This document shows positions 1-8,512 of a DNA stretch of 64,000 bases, piece after piece. The stretch is from Sva-07 sp963715825. Lineage in GTDB: Bacteria > Actinomycetota > Acidimicrobiia > Acidimicrobiales > Ilumatobacteraceae. The stretch lies in contig CAVQSI010000007.1 of assembly GCA_963715825.1 (NCBI GenBank), positions 1 through 64,000 on the forward strand, in the 5' to 3' direction. The stretch's first letter is position 1. The number at the start of each line of letters is the position of its first letter. The notes under the pieces were generated by a model. The model was not told the DNA's origin. It saw only the letters and a list, made by a program, of their open reading frames with translations, and did no database searches. The translations under genes and the position numbers were made by a program.

Positions 1-60
1 AGCGTCATCAACGCCGCGCTGATCGCCCTCACCGAGCGATCACCCGACGCCGTCGACTGA
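1..60 (+). CDS. C-terminal end of an unidentified protein (partial)
   Basis: The first 20 codons of the window form an open frame ending in TGA at 58-60; the visible peptide is SVINAALIALTERSPDAVD. The start lies outside the window. Codon use is high-GC and typical of the neighbours, so it is probably the tail of a real gene, but 19 residues are too few to assign a family. It is followed by about 50 bp and then the convergent end of the SCO6745-like gene. Confidence 0.45.
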   Translation, partial: SVINAALIALTERSPDAVD

Positions 61-113
61 CCCCCGGTCGCAGCACCACGCTGCACTCGCTTCATCTCAC
101 GTTCCGGTCGTGG

Positions 114-1010
114 TCAACCGAGATCGTGCGGACCAGCGCCGAGATAGCCCTTGCCGGCGCGGATCGTCTCGCCCCACGGAGCGAGAATGGCGAACAGTTC
201 CTCGATGTCGTTGCCGAGCGCGTCCAGTGCCGGGGCCATCTGCTCGTCGGTCGACGCTTCGATCTGCTCGCGAGCGTGCCGGCCCTGCTGCGACAGATGC
301 GTCTCGGCACCGGTCCCGTCGAGGTAGCCGAGGTCGCGGAGGTGATGCTCGGACCGATCGAACTCGTCGGTGGTCCAGCCGCGGGTGCGGCTGTAGCTGC
401 GCACCGGCATCCCCCACGAGAGCTCGGTGAGGATGCCGATGTCGGTCGCGGTCAGCCCGGCGGCGACCCACGCGGCGTTGTGGCAGTCGCCGCGGTACTC
501 GCGCAGGAAATCGCCGAGATGCCAGACCGCTGCAAGATCGTCGGCGGGAACGTCGAGCGAGGCGACGCCCGCGGCGAGGGGCCGACCGTTGACCGGGAGC
601 GGTGCGGCGGCAGTCTCCAACAACTCGCGGGCGCGCCCCACACCGTCGGGCTGCTCGCCGATCAGGCGATGGAGCTGCGCGACCGCGCCGTCAGCGCGAG
701 CGGTGCGGATCGTCTCGGCGTCGGTGCGGGCCCAGGCGAGCTGCACCAATGGCACGACGACCGCAGCACTGAACACGCCGAACGCTGCGGCGATCACCTC
801 CCCAGGTACCTGCCCGAGCAAGCTCCCGCGGCTGGCGAAGTAGGCAGGGCCGTCGGGCAGCGCGACCCCGTTGGCGTCACCCGGACTCGGGTCGAAACCG
901 AGGGCGACGTAGCGCTGGTGACACTCGGGCGAGAAGTAGACCTGACCGACCACGGGTTCGAGCACGGAACCGAGGCGGCGGGCGAGACGGGACGTCGTCG
1001 AGATCTCCAT
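114..1010 (-). CDS. SCO6745-like helix-turn-helix family protein
   Basis: A 298-residue protein starting MEISTTSRLARRLG at an ATG whose upstream reading continues only as low-quality frame. It has the look of the actinobacterial SCO6745/SalK-type family: an N-terminal 'EPVVGQVYFSPECHQRYVALGF' type segment (residues about 17-38), a central helix-rich part, and a C-terminal segment (RGWTTDEFDRSEHHLRDLGYLD) resembling a winged-helix DNA-binding or sensory fold. No catalytic motif, signal peptide or membrane helix is evident. It is divergent from the alpha/beta hydrolase gene, with 47 bp between start codons, so the two probably share a promoter region. The biochemical role of the family is not firmly known; the family call is from memory of motif pattern. 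Confidence 0.7.
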   Translation of the reverse strand: MEISTTSRLARRLGSVLEPVVGQVYFSPECHQRYVALGFDPSPGDANGVALPDGPAYFASRGSLLGQVPGEVIAAAFGVFSAAVVVPLVQLAWARTDAETIRTARADGAVAQLHRLIGEQPDGVGRARELLETAAAPLPVNGRPLAAGVASLDVPADDLAAVWHLGDFLREYRGDCHNAAWVAAGLTATDIGILTELSWGMPVRSYSRTRGWTTDEFDRSEHHLRDLGYLDGTGAETHLSQQGRHAREQIEASTDEQMAPALDALGNDIEELFAILAPWGETIRAGKGYLGAGPHDLG

Positions 1011-1057
1011 GGCCCGCCACCGTATGCGGCGACCGTGCTGCACTACGGTCCGGACAC

Positions 1058-1825
1058 ATGACCGAGCGCACCGTCGTCCTCGTCCACGGCAACCCGGAGA
1101 CCGCTGCGATCTGGGGCCCGCTGACCGCAGCGCTGCACGAGCGGGGCAGAGCGGATGTGGTCGCGCTCTCGCCGCCTGGCTTCGGCGCGCCGGTGCCGGA
1201 CGGGTTCGACCCCACGATGGACGCCTACGCCGACTGGCTGGTCGCCGAACTCGAGGCGATCCGGTCCACGGGCACCGAGATCGACCTGCTCGGCCACGAC
1301 TGGGGCGCCGGCCACGTCTACGGCGCGCTCGCGCGTCGGCCCGACCTGGTGCGGACATGGACCGGCGACATTGCCGGCGTCGTGCACACCGACTACGTCT
1401 GGCACGACATGGCCCAGGCGTGGCAGACGCCCGACATCGGCGAGCAGGTGATCGAGGCGATGACCGGCGGCGACGTCGAGGACCGCATCGCGATCTTCGT
1501 CGGGCTCGGCCTGCCCGACGACATCGCCGCCGAACTCGGCGCGGCCGCCGACGCCACGATGGGTCGATGCATCCTGCGGCTCTACCGCACCGGGGCCCAG
1601 CCGATGGTCGGCGAGCTCGGCGACCGGCTCGCTGCGATGGAGCTGCCGCCGGGTTTGATCGTCGATGCCGAACTCGACGAGTACGTGGCGTCCGCGTTGT
1701 CGAACGAGGTCGCTGTTCGTTTGGGCGCCGAGGTGCTCCGACTCGATGGCCGCGGCCACTGGTGGATGGTCGACGACATCGACCCCGTCGCCGACGCGCT
1801 CGTCACCTTCTGGTCAGCGCACTGA
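1058..1825 (+). CDS. alpha/beta hydrolase
   Basis: A 255-residue cytoplasmic alpha/beta-hydrolase. The oxyanion-hole motif HGNPET lies at residues 10-15 and the nucleophile elbow reads LLGHDWGAGHV around residue 78, so the nucleophile is Asp, as in haloalkane dehalogenases and epoxide hydrolases, rather than Ser. The final catalytic His is in 'LDGRGHWWMVDD' near the C terminus, with acidic candidates just before it (VDAELDEY). The substrate cannot be told from sequence. It starts 47 bp from the divergent SCO6745-like gene and ends convergent with the acyl-CoA dehydrogenase (3 bp between the two stop codons), so it is probably monocistronic. Confidence 0.85.
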   Translation: MTERTVVLVHGNPETAAIWGPLTAALHERGRADVVALSPPGFGAPVPDGFDPTMDAYADWLVAELEAIRSTGTEIDLLGHDWGAGHVYGALARRPDLVRTWTGDIAGVVHTDYVWHDMAQAWQTPDIGEQVIEAMTGGDVEDRIAIFVGLGLPDDIAAELGAAADATMGRCILRLYRTGAQPMVGELGDRLAAMELPPGLIVDAELDEYVASALSNEVAVRLGAEVLRLDGRGHWWMVDDIDPVADALVTFWSAH

Positions 1826-1828
1826 GCG

Positions 1829-2968
1829 TCACTCGACGGGGAGGCCGAGGTTGCGGGCGATCACGAGGCGTTGGATCTCACTGGTGCCCTCGCCCACTTC
1901 GAGGATCTTGGCGTCGCGGTAGAAGCGCACGATCGACGTCTCCTCCATGAACCCCATGCCACCGAACACCTGGGTGGCGAGCCGGGCGGCATCCATCGCG
2001 GCCTCGGTCGAATAGAGCTTCGCCATCGCCGCGGCCTGCCCGATCGGACGATCCTGATCCTTCAGCCACGCTGCCTTGTACGTGAGGTTGTGGGCGTTCT
2101 CGACCTGCACGGCGAGGTCCGACAGCTGGAACGCCAAGCCCTGGAACCGGCCGATCGGGCCCCCGAACGCGTGGCGCTGCTGGGCGTACGCCACCGATGC
2201 GTCGAGGCACGCCCGAGCCGAACCGAGCGCCAGCGCCGAGATGGCGATACGACCGTCGTCGAGGATCGACAGGAAATTGCGGAAGCCCTTGCCCGGAGCG
2301 CCGAGCAGGTTCTCGGCGGGGATCCGACAGTCGACGAACGTGATGCCGTGCGTGTCACTCGCGTGCCAGCCCAACTTGTCGTAGGCCGGCTCGATGATCA
2401 TGCCGGGGGTGCCTGCAGGTACCACGAACGCCGAGATCCCGTCGTCGGTGCGGGCGGTCACGGTCACGATCGAGGTGATGTCGGTGCCGCAGTTGGTGAT
2501 GAACGCCTTCGAGCCGTTGAGCACCCACTCGTCGCCGTCGGGCACGGCTCGCGTCCGCGTCGCACCCGCGTCGGAGCCGCCGTCGGGTTCGGTGAGCCCG
2601 AACGCACCGAGCGTGCGGCCGGCGACGAGGTCGGGCAACCACTGGTCGCGCTGGTCGTCGGTGCCGAACCGGAAGATCGGGTTGGCGCCGAGCCCGACAC
2701 CGGCCGACAGCGTGATGCCCATCGACTGGTCGACCCGACCGAGTTCCTCGATGGCGACACACAGCGAGGCGAAGTCGCCGCCGCCGCCGCCCCACCGCTC
2801 GGGGAACACGATGCCGAACAGGCCGAGGTCGCCCATCGCCTGCACCACGTCGACCGGGAAGTGACACTTGCGGTCCCACTCAGCGGCATGCGGAGCGATC
2901 TGCTGTTCGGCGAACTCGCGCACCGTGGCTCGCAGCAGTTCATGGTCGTCGCTCAGCTCCCAGCTCAT
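1829..2968 (-). CDS. acyl-CoA dehydrogenase
   Basis: A 379-residue FAD-dependent acyl-CoA dehydrogenase, near the usual family length. The N-terminal helical domain starts MSWELSDDHELLRATVREFA. The central beta domain has the FAD-contacting 'FGLTEPDGGSDAG' and 'FITNCGTDI' segments. The C-terminal helical domain carries 'GVGTSEIQRLVIARNLGL'-like residues (here EVGEGTSEIQRLVI), where the glutamate just before GTSE is the expected catalytic base, and the signature 'QVFGGMGFMEE'. It would introduce the alpha-beta double bond into acyl-CoA thioesters in fatty or branched-chain acid catabolism. The start was chosen at the ATG giving the canonical N terminus; 54 bp separate it from the divergent lipoprotein gene. 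Confidence 0.93.
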   Translation of the reverse strand: MSWELSDDHELLRATVREFAEQQIAPHAAEWDRKCHFPVDVVQAMGDLGLFGIVFPERWGGGGGDFASLCVAIEELGRVDQSMGITLSAGVGLGANPIFRFGTDDQRDQWLPDLVAGRTLGAFGLTEPDGGSDAGATRTRAVPDGDEWVLNGSKAFITNCGTDITSIVTVTARTDDGISAFVVPAGTPGMIIEPAYDKLGWHASDTHGITFVDCRIPAENLLGAPGKGFRNFLSILDDGRIAISALALGSARACLDASVAYAQQRHAFGGPIGRFQGLAFQLSDLAVQVENAHNLTYKAAWLKDQDRPIGQAAAMAKLYSTEAAMDAARLATQVFGGMGFMEETSIVRFYRDAKILEVGEGTSEIQRLVIARNLGLPVE

Positions 2969-3022
2969 CGCCGACGACGCTAGTGCCGATGTTCGCTCCG
3001 ATGCGCTGCCTAACGTGACGTC

Positions 3023-4216
3023 GTGCACACTCGGCCGGTCGTCCTGCTCGCCGGCGCGCTCCTGGTCGCGGCCGGATGCGCCGGCCAGTCCGCGGCCAGC
3101 ACCGACACCGGATCGCTCCCGGCGTCGACCACCACGACCGCCGCGCCCACCACGACAGCGCCACCGTCGACCTCGGCCAGCACCACCACGAGCACGACCA
3201 CGAGCACCACCACGACCAGCACGACCACGACCAGCACGACCAGCACGACCACGACCAGCACGACCACGACCAGCACCACCGTGGCTCCACTTCCCGATCC
3301 GGCGATGCCCAACGCGAACGCCGCCTTCGAGCAGCTCGCTCGCGGGGGCGCCGTCACGGTCACCGTGGTGCGCGATGGCCGCAGCGTGCTGAGCCGGGCC
3401 TGGGGGACCACGATCGACGGCGCGCCCGCAACATCCGATTCGCCGATGGTCGTCGCCAGCGTCAGCAAACTGCTGACCGCCTTGATGATCGCCCGTCTCG
3501 ACGATGCCGGCCTCACCGACGTCGACGCGCCGATGCCGTGGGCCGACATCGGCATCACCACCCATCCCGGTTGGGCCGACGTGACGCTGCGCGAGCTGCT
3601 CGCCCACACCTCGGGGATGCCCGTCGTGCGCCGAGCCTGGTTCGACGGCGGCATCGGCTGCGCCGACTTCCTGCCGGCGCTACTCGACCGCCCACCGTCA
3701 GACCGACGTGGCGACTGGACCTATTCGAACGGCAACTACTGCGCACTCGGCCTGCTCGTCGAACGCCTCACCGGACTCCCGCTCGACACAGCCGCTCAGT
3801 CACTGCTGTTCGATCCGGTCGGCTCGACCGGCGCTCATCTCACCACCGACGGCCAACTTCCCGCCGACGTCGGCTACCGCCTCGGCGTCGAACGGCTGTC
3901 GCGCCTCGGCGGTGCCGGCGCCTTCATCGTGTCGACCGACGATCTGGCAATGGTCCTCGCCGACGTCACCGACACCGACCGCGACGTCCTGCGGTGGCCG
4001 GGCGTGATGGTCGACCAGTACGGCTGGGGTCACACCGGTTCGGTCGATGGAGCGCTGTCGTGCGCCTGGGTGCTCGAAGCCGGCCGCACGGTGATGGCCG
4101 CCACGGTGGCCGGCTCGTCACCGTCGACCGGCGGCGAGGTCTGTGACCTGATGGTCCCAGCCGTTGCGGCCGACCTCGGCTCCGGTCAGGGCGAACCCGT
4201 TCGATCGCCGCCCTGA
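3023..4216 (+). CDS. beta-lactamase-fold serine hydrolase lipoprotein
   Basis: A 397-residue exported protein with a GTG start. The N terminus is a lipoprotein signal peptide (hydrophobic residues 6-17, lipobox AAGC with Cys19). Residues about 30-90 are a Thr/Ser/Ala linker made of TTTS-type repeats, which would tether the enzyme away from the membrane. The catalytic domain has the class C/penicillin-binding-protein motifs: SVSK (SxxK nucleophile block, within 'VVASVSKLLTALM'), YSN in 'WTYSNGNYCALG', and HTG in 'GWGHTGSVDGALS'. It is likely a D,D-peptidase, esterase or beta-lactamase-like enzyme of the cell surface; antibiotic hydrolysis cannot be inferred. Confidence 0.88.
   Translation: MHTRPVVLLAGALLVAAGCAGQSAASTDTGSLPASTTTTAAPTTTAPPSTSASTTTSTTTSTTTTSTTTTSTTSTTTTSTTTTSTTVAPLPDPAMPNANAAFEQLARGGAVTVTVVRDGRSVLSRAWGTTIDGAPATSDSPMVVASVSKLLTALMIARLDDAGLTDVDAPMPWADIGITTHPGWADVTLRELLAHTSGMPVVRRAWFDGGIGCADFLPALLDRPPSDRRGDWTYSNGNYCALGLLVERLTGLPLDTAAQSLLFDPVGSTGAHLTTDGQLPADVGYRLGVERLSRLGGAGAFIVSTDDLAMVLADVTDTDRDVLRWPGVMVDQYGWGHTGSVDGALSCAWVLEAGRTVMAATVAGSSPSTGGEVCDLMVPAVAADLGSGQGEPVRSPP
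3178..3282 (+). repeat. low-complexity Thr/Ser-coding tandem repeat
   Basis: A run of imperfect ACCACGACCAGCACG-type 15-mers within the lipoprotein gene, encoding the TTTTS linker. The register stays in frame because the sub-units are multiples of three, so copy-number change would alter linker length without breaking the gene. Confidence 0.8.
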
Positions 4217-4227
4217 CGCGGGAGCGG

Positions 4228-5238
4228 TCAGGTGAGATCCCACCGTTGGCGAGCGGCGGTCACCGTCGGGAGTCCGACCTCGCCGGTCGAGGCCTCTTCG
4301 GGGCGGTACGACTCGCCGATCAGCGCCGACAGCGTCGACCCGGTCGACAACGACAGCGCCTCGAAGTCGTAGCCGCCCTCGAGCACGACGACCGTTCGAC
4401 GGGCTGGAACGAGCTGCTGCAGCCGGATCGCCAGATCGGCGTAGTCGGTGGCGGTCAGCTCGAGCCCCGCGAGCGGGTCGTTGCGGTGCGCGTCGAACCC
4501 TGCGGAGATGAGCAACCAGTCGGGGGCGAACCGCTCGACGACGGGGGCGATCACCTCGTCGACCGCCCGCCGATACACGTCGCCGCGGGTCCCCGCCGGG
4601 AACGGCAGGTTGAGGTTCGACATCGGGGCGCCCGGGCCACCGGTCTCGTCGGCCCGGCCGCTGCCCGGGTACAGCGGGTACTCGTGGGTCGACACGTACA
4701 GCACGTTCGGATCGTCGTAGAAGATGTCCTGGGTGCCGTTGCCGTGGTGCACGTCCCAGTCCACGATCGCCACCCGCTGACCTGCGGCAGCGAGCTGTGC
4801 AGCTCCGACCGCGACGTTGTTGACGAGGCAGAAGCCCATCGCCCGGTCGGGCACGGCGTGGTGCCCCGGCGGGCGACCTGCTGCGAACGCAACGTCGCAG
4901 GTGCCTGCTTCGAGCGCGTCGACGGCGTCGAGCACGGCGCCGGCCGCGCGCAGCGCCGTGGTCCACGACCCCGGCGCGGCGAACGTGTCGGGATCGAGGT
5001 CGCCTCCACCGCGCTCGCAGAAACGTTCGAGCTGTGCGATGTAGCTCGGCGAGTGGACCCGTTCGAGATCCGCAACCGTTGCGAGGCGGGGTTCGCGGAA
5101 CTCGACGGCGTCGAGCAACCCGGCCCCGGCGATGCCGGCGAGCGACGCCCCGAGACGGCCGGGCCGCTCGGGATGCCATTCCGGCGTGGTGTGTTGGTCG
5201 AGCTCGGCGCTGGCGAAGACGGAGATGGGCGCTGCCAC
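4228..5238 (-). CDS. AcuC-type histone-deacetylase-family protein deacetylase
   Basis: A 336-residue zinc deacetylase of the AcuC/class II HDAC superfamily, which removes acetyl groups from lysine side chains (or polyamines). The key blocks are all present: RPPGHH at 122-127 (general-base histidines), DWDVHHGNGT at 160-169 (Zn ligands Asp162 and His164), SAGFDAH at 245-251 (third Zn ligand Asp249), and EGGY at 287-290 (transition-state Tyr290). No signal peptide is seen. Its start is 84 bp from the divergent gene for a Pat-type protein acetyltransferase, so the writer and eraser of lysine acetylation probably share a control region. Polyamine or acetoin-linked substrates are alternatives. Confidence 0.9.
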   Translation of the reverse strand: MAAPISVFASAELDQHTTPEWHPERPGRLGASLAGIAGAGLLDAVEFREPRLATVADLERVHSPSYIAQLERFCERGGGDLDPDTFAAPGSWTTALRAAGAVLDAVDALEAGTCDVAFAAGRPPGHHAVPDRAMGFCLVNNVAVGAAQLAAAGQRVAIVDWDVHHGNGTQDIFYDDPNVLYVSTHEYPLYPGSGRADETGGPGAPMSNLNLPFPAGTRGDVYRRAVDEVIAPVVERFAPDWLLISAGFDAHRNDPLAGLELTATDYADLAIRLQQLVPARRTVVVLEGGYDFEALSLSTGSTLSALIGESYRPEEASTGEVGLPTVTAARQRWDLT

Positions 5239-5322
5239 GAACCCACCCTAGGCAGTCGAGGCCCGAGTACAACAGACGTCACACCGGTACACGGACCGAC
5301 ATCGAGGTGCCATGCTGACAGG

Positions 5323-7875
5323 GTGAGCGAATCGCCGACATCCGAGTCACCCTGGGCATCGACGGTGGTGCTCGGCAACGGCGACACCGTCTTCATCCGA
5401 CCGCTGACACCGGACGACCGCCCGGCGCTCGCCGAGTTCCACCAGCGGCAATCCGCCGAGAGCATCTACCGCCGGTTCTTCTCGCCGAAGCCTCAGCTGA
5501 GCGACAAGGAACTCCTGCACTTCACCGACGTCGACATGGTCGATCGGGCGGCGCTCGCCGTCGAGTCACACGACGAGTTCATCGCGTGGGCGAGCTACGA
5601 GCGTTGGCCGGGGCGCAACGAGGCCGAGGCCGCGTTCATGGTCGACGACGCCCAGCAGGGCGCCGGTATCGCCACGCTGTTGTTGGAGCACCTGGCCGCA
5701 ATCGCCCGGAGCAATGGCATCGAGCGATTCACCGCCGAGGTCTTGGGCGACAACCGGGCGATGCTCGCCGTGTTCGCGAAGGCGGGCTGGCCGCTGCAGC
5801 GCCGCTTCGATTCGGGTGTCGTCGACCTCGATTGGGAGCTGGCCGACACCGACGAGTTCCTCGACAGCGTCGAACGACGCGAGCAGCGAGCCGACTCGCG
5901 GGCGGTGGCGCGCCTGCTGCTGCCGCGCGCGATCGCTGTCATCGGTGCCTCCGAACGCCCCGGCTCGGTTGGCGACGCGGTGTGGCGCAACCTCGCGAAC
6001 AGCGTCGACGTACCGATGTACGCCGTCAACCCGCGTCACGATCACATCCACGGCCATTCGTGCTGCCGCACCATCGGCGAGCTGCCCGACGAGGTCTCGC
6101 TCGCCATCATCTCCGTGCCGGCCGGTGACCTCGATGCCACCATCGACGCCTGCATCGCGAAGCGCATGCGCGGCGCTGTCATCGTCACGTCGGTCGACGG
6201 CACCGACATCGACGTCGCTGCGCTCGTCACACGTGCACGCCGCAACGGCTTGCGGATCATCGGGCCGTCGAGCATGGGCATCGCCTCCCCGCGACCCGAG
6301 ACCCGGCTCCAGGCAGCGCTCGTCGATGTCTCGCTCCCACCGGGTGGCGTGGCGATCTCGATGCAGTCGGGTTCGCTGGGCGGATCGTTCCTGCGCAAGG
6401 CCCGCGACGTCGATCTCGGCGTGTCGTGGTTCGTCTCGCTCGGCGACAAGAGCGACATCTCGGCAAACGACCTCCTGCAGTTCTGGGAACAGGACGACAA
6501 CACCACGGTGATCGCGATGTACACCGAGTCGTTCGGCAACCCGCGCAAGTTCGCCCGGATCGCCCGGCGTGTGTCACGCACCAAGCCGATCGTGGCCGTA
6601 CGAACCGGCGCCGCCGCGACCGGCGAGATGGGCGGAGCGCTGTATCAGCAGGCCGGCCTGATCGAGGTGCCCACGGTGCCCGCACTGCTCGAAACCGTCA
6701 GGGTGATGGCAACGCAGCCCGTGCTCGAAGGACCCCGCGTCGCGGTCGTCACGAACTCGCGCAGCCCTGGCACGTTGGCGCGCGCCGCCCTCGAGTCGGC
6801 CGGGCTCATTCCGGTCGACGGACCCGTGCCGCTCGATTGGAGTGCGACGGTCGCCGACTATCCCGCCGCGGTCGCCGCTGCACTGGCCGCCGAGGACGTC
6901 GACGGAGTGATGGTGATCTACGCCCCGGCCGTCGTCGAGGACGTCGACGCGGCTGGACGTGACATCGATGCCGCCGCCGCCGGCGCAACGAAGCCGGTCA
7001 TCGCCGTGATGCTCGGCGGTGCCGACGGCCCGGTCTCGACCGGCTCGCGCGTCCCGTCGTTCATGTTCCCCGAGCAGGCCGCTGCGGTTTTCGGGCGCTC
7101 GCACGCCTACGCACGGTGGCTCCACGACGAGGCCGACGCTCCCCCCGACATCGCACGGCCGGTGAACCCGGCAGCAGCGCACTCGATCATCACCGATGCC
7201 GTCGCAGGGGCCACCACCGAGGTACTGATCGACCAGGCGACCAAGCGTCAGCTGCTGGCCGCCTACGGCATCGACATGGCGACGGCCGCCGAAACCGATC
7301 CCGAGCATGCACTCAGCGACGCTCACGAGATCGGCTTCCCCGTCGCACTCAAGGCGGTTCGTCGCCGGCCGGGTCGGTCAGCGCGCGCCGGCGTCTCACT
7401 CGATCTCTCGACCGACGACGACATCGCGGAGGCGATCGAGATCATGCGCGACTCGCTCGGTGCCGACGCCAACGATCTGGTGGTGCAGGCCATGACCGCC
7501 CCCGGCGTCGACGTGCGCATCCGTTGCGAACACGACGACCGACTGGGCGCCATCGTGTCGGTGGGTCTCGGCGGGGCGCAGGCCGATGCGATCGACGACC
7601 GCACCAGCCGCCTGGCACCGGTCTCGCCGGCAAGCGCCGCAGCGATGCTCGCCGAGACACGCCTGACCGCAGCCCTCGACGGCGCCGGCTTCGACTCGTC
7701 GGCGCTCGTCGACGCCGTGGTCGCTGCCGCACAGCTGGCGTCCGATCACCCCGAGATCGCCGAACTCGACCTGAATCCCGTGATCGTTTCGGAGGTTGGG
7801 GCCGTCGTCACCGACGCAAGTATCCGGTTGATTCCCCACGTCGTCGGCGACGGTCCACTCCGCCGCCTCGACTGA
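5323..7875 (+). CDS. Pat-type protein lysine acetyltransferase (GNAT fused to acyl-CoA synthetase-like region)
   Basis: An 850-residue fusion. Residues about 15-170 are a GNAT acetyltransferase with an acetyl-CoA P-loop at 111-118 (QQGAGIAT). Residues about 200-620 form an ADP-forming acyl-CoA synthetase/CoA-binding region beginning AIAVIGASERPGSVG, followed by a ligase-CoA fold (IGPSSMGIASP, SMQSGSLGG). Residues about 630-850 are an ATP-grasp domain (ALKAVRRRPGRSARAGV). This is the architecture of Pat enzymes that acetylate acetyl-CoA synthetase; here the GNAT is N-terminal, as I recall for Streptomyces PatA, not C-terminal as in Salmonella Pat. The GTG at 5323 gives the canonical N terminus. 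Whether the synthetase part is catalytic or only a sensor is not decided by sequence. Confidence 0.88.
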   Translation: MSESPTSESPWASTVVLGNGDTVFIRPLTPDDRPALAEFHQRQSAESIYRRFFSPKPQLSDKELLHFTDVDMVDRAALAVESHDEFIAWASYERWPGRNEAEAAFMVDDAQQGAGIATLLLEHLAAIARSNGIERFTAEVLGDNRAMLAVFAKAGWPLQRRFDSGVVDLDWELADTDEFLDSVERREQRADSRAVARLLLPRAIAVIGASERPGSVGDAVWRNLANSVDVPMYAVNPRHDHIHGHSCCRTIGELPDEVSLAIISVPAGDLDATIDACIAKRMRGAVIVTSVDGTDIDVAALVTRARRNGLRIIGPSSMGIASPRPETRLQAALVDVSLPPGGVAISMQSGSLGGSFLRKARDVDLGVSWFVSLGDKSDISANDLLQFWEQDDNTTVIAMYTESFGNPRKFARIARRVSRTKPIVAVRTGAAATGEMGGALYQQAGLIEVPTVPALLETVRVMATQPVLEGPRVAVVTNSRSPGTLARAALESAGLIPVDGPVPLDWSATVADYPAAVAAALAAEDVDGVMVIYAPAVVEDVDAAGRDIDAAAAGATKPVIAVMLGGADGPVSTGSRVPSFMFPEQAAAVFGRSHAYARWLHDEADAPPDIARPVNPAAAHSIITDAVAGATTEVLIDQATKRQLLAAYGIDMATAAETDPEHALSDAHEIGFPVALKAVRRRPGRSARAGVSLDLSTDDDIAEAIEIMRDSLGADANDLVVQAMTAPGVDVRIRCEHDDRLGAIVSVGLGGAQADAIDDRTSRLAPVSPASAAAMLAETRLTAALDGAGFDSSALVDAVVAAAQLASDHPEIAELDLNPVIVSEVGAVVTDASIRLIPHVVGDGPLRRLD

Positions 7876-7892
7876 CCAGCCAGAATGGTCCG

Positions 7893-8486
7893 GTGAGCCT
7901 CGGCATCATCGTCCCGCTGATCGTTCTGCCGATCCTCATCATCGGCGCCTTCGTCTGGTATCGCCGGTCGATTGCCGACATGCGGCCGGACGCAGCCAAG
8001 CCCGTCTCCGGACTACGCCTCACCGCCGAGGCACTGCACCGAGCCCCGGCGCCGCCGTGGCGGGTCGTCTACGAGATCGGCGGTGCCCTGGGCGACGTCG
8101 ATCACGTCCTGATCGGACCGGCGGGTGTCACCGCGGTCAGTACCGTCGTGGCCGATCGGCCCGATCCCGACCAGCTGCGCGCAGCCCGCAACGAGGCCAT
8201 CCTCGTGAGCGAAGCGGCCATCGTCCGCGGGCCGCTCGACGAGTTGCTGCGGGCCGCAGGCGCGTCGTGCGACCGATGGGCCCGGGTCTACTGGGGAACA
8301 CCCGACTCGGCGCGGCCGGCGGCCGACGACGTCGTCCACGGCAGCGTGCTGGTCGAGGGTCAACGCTGCGACGAGTGGCTCGCTGCGTTGATTGCGCAGA
8401 CGCCGGCGCCGCTCGACGCCGGCCGCGTCGACACGATCTGGCGCACCATTGCGACTGGGATCGGCCGCCCCGACCCACTCCCCTGA
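7893..8486 (+). CDS. membrane-anchored NERD-like protein
   Basis: A 197-residue protein beginning MSLGIIVPLIVLPILIIGAFVWYRR, a single N-terminal transmembrane helix followed by a positive segment, so the C-terminal domain is probably cytoplasmic. The stretch 'GGALGDVDHVLIGPAGVTAVST' resembles the start of a nuclease-related domain (family pattern D-H-x-x-x-G-x-x-G-v-x-x-i), but the downstream E/D-x-K catalytic part is not clearly recognisable. It starts 17 bp after the Pat gene and ends 26 bp before the M20 peptidase gene, same strand, so may be co-transcribed. The NERD call is tentative. Confidence 0.6.
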   Translation: MSLGIIVPLIVLPILIIGAFVWYRRSIADMRPDAAKPVSGLRLTAEALHRAPAPPWRVVYEIGGALGDVDHVLIGPAGVTAVSTVVADRPDPDQLRAARNEAILVSEAAIVRGPLDELLRAAGASCDRWARVYWGTPDSARPAADDVVHGSVLVEGQRCDEWLAALIAQTPAPLDAGRVDTIWRTIATGIGRPDPLP

Positions 8487-8512
8487 GCAGGACGCAGCAC
8501 TAGCGTGCGGTC

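Noticed and set aside
3178..3282. CRISPR-like array
   Set aside because: The repeats are contiguous without spacers and encode a Thr/Ser linker in frame.
2868..3392. Reading frames on both strands over the low-complexity region rich in R, S, P or W, C, S
   Set aside because: These are shadows of the repeat in other frames and of the acyl-CoA dehydrogenase and lipoprotein genes.
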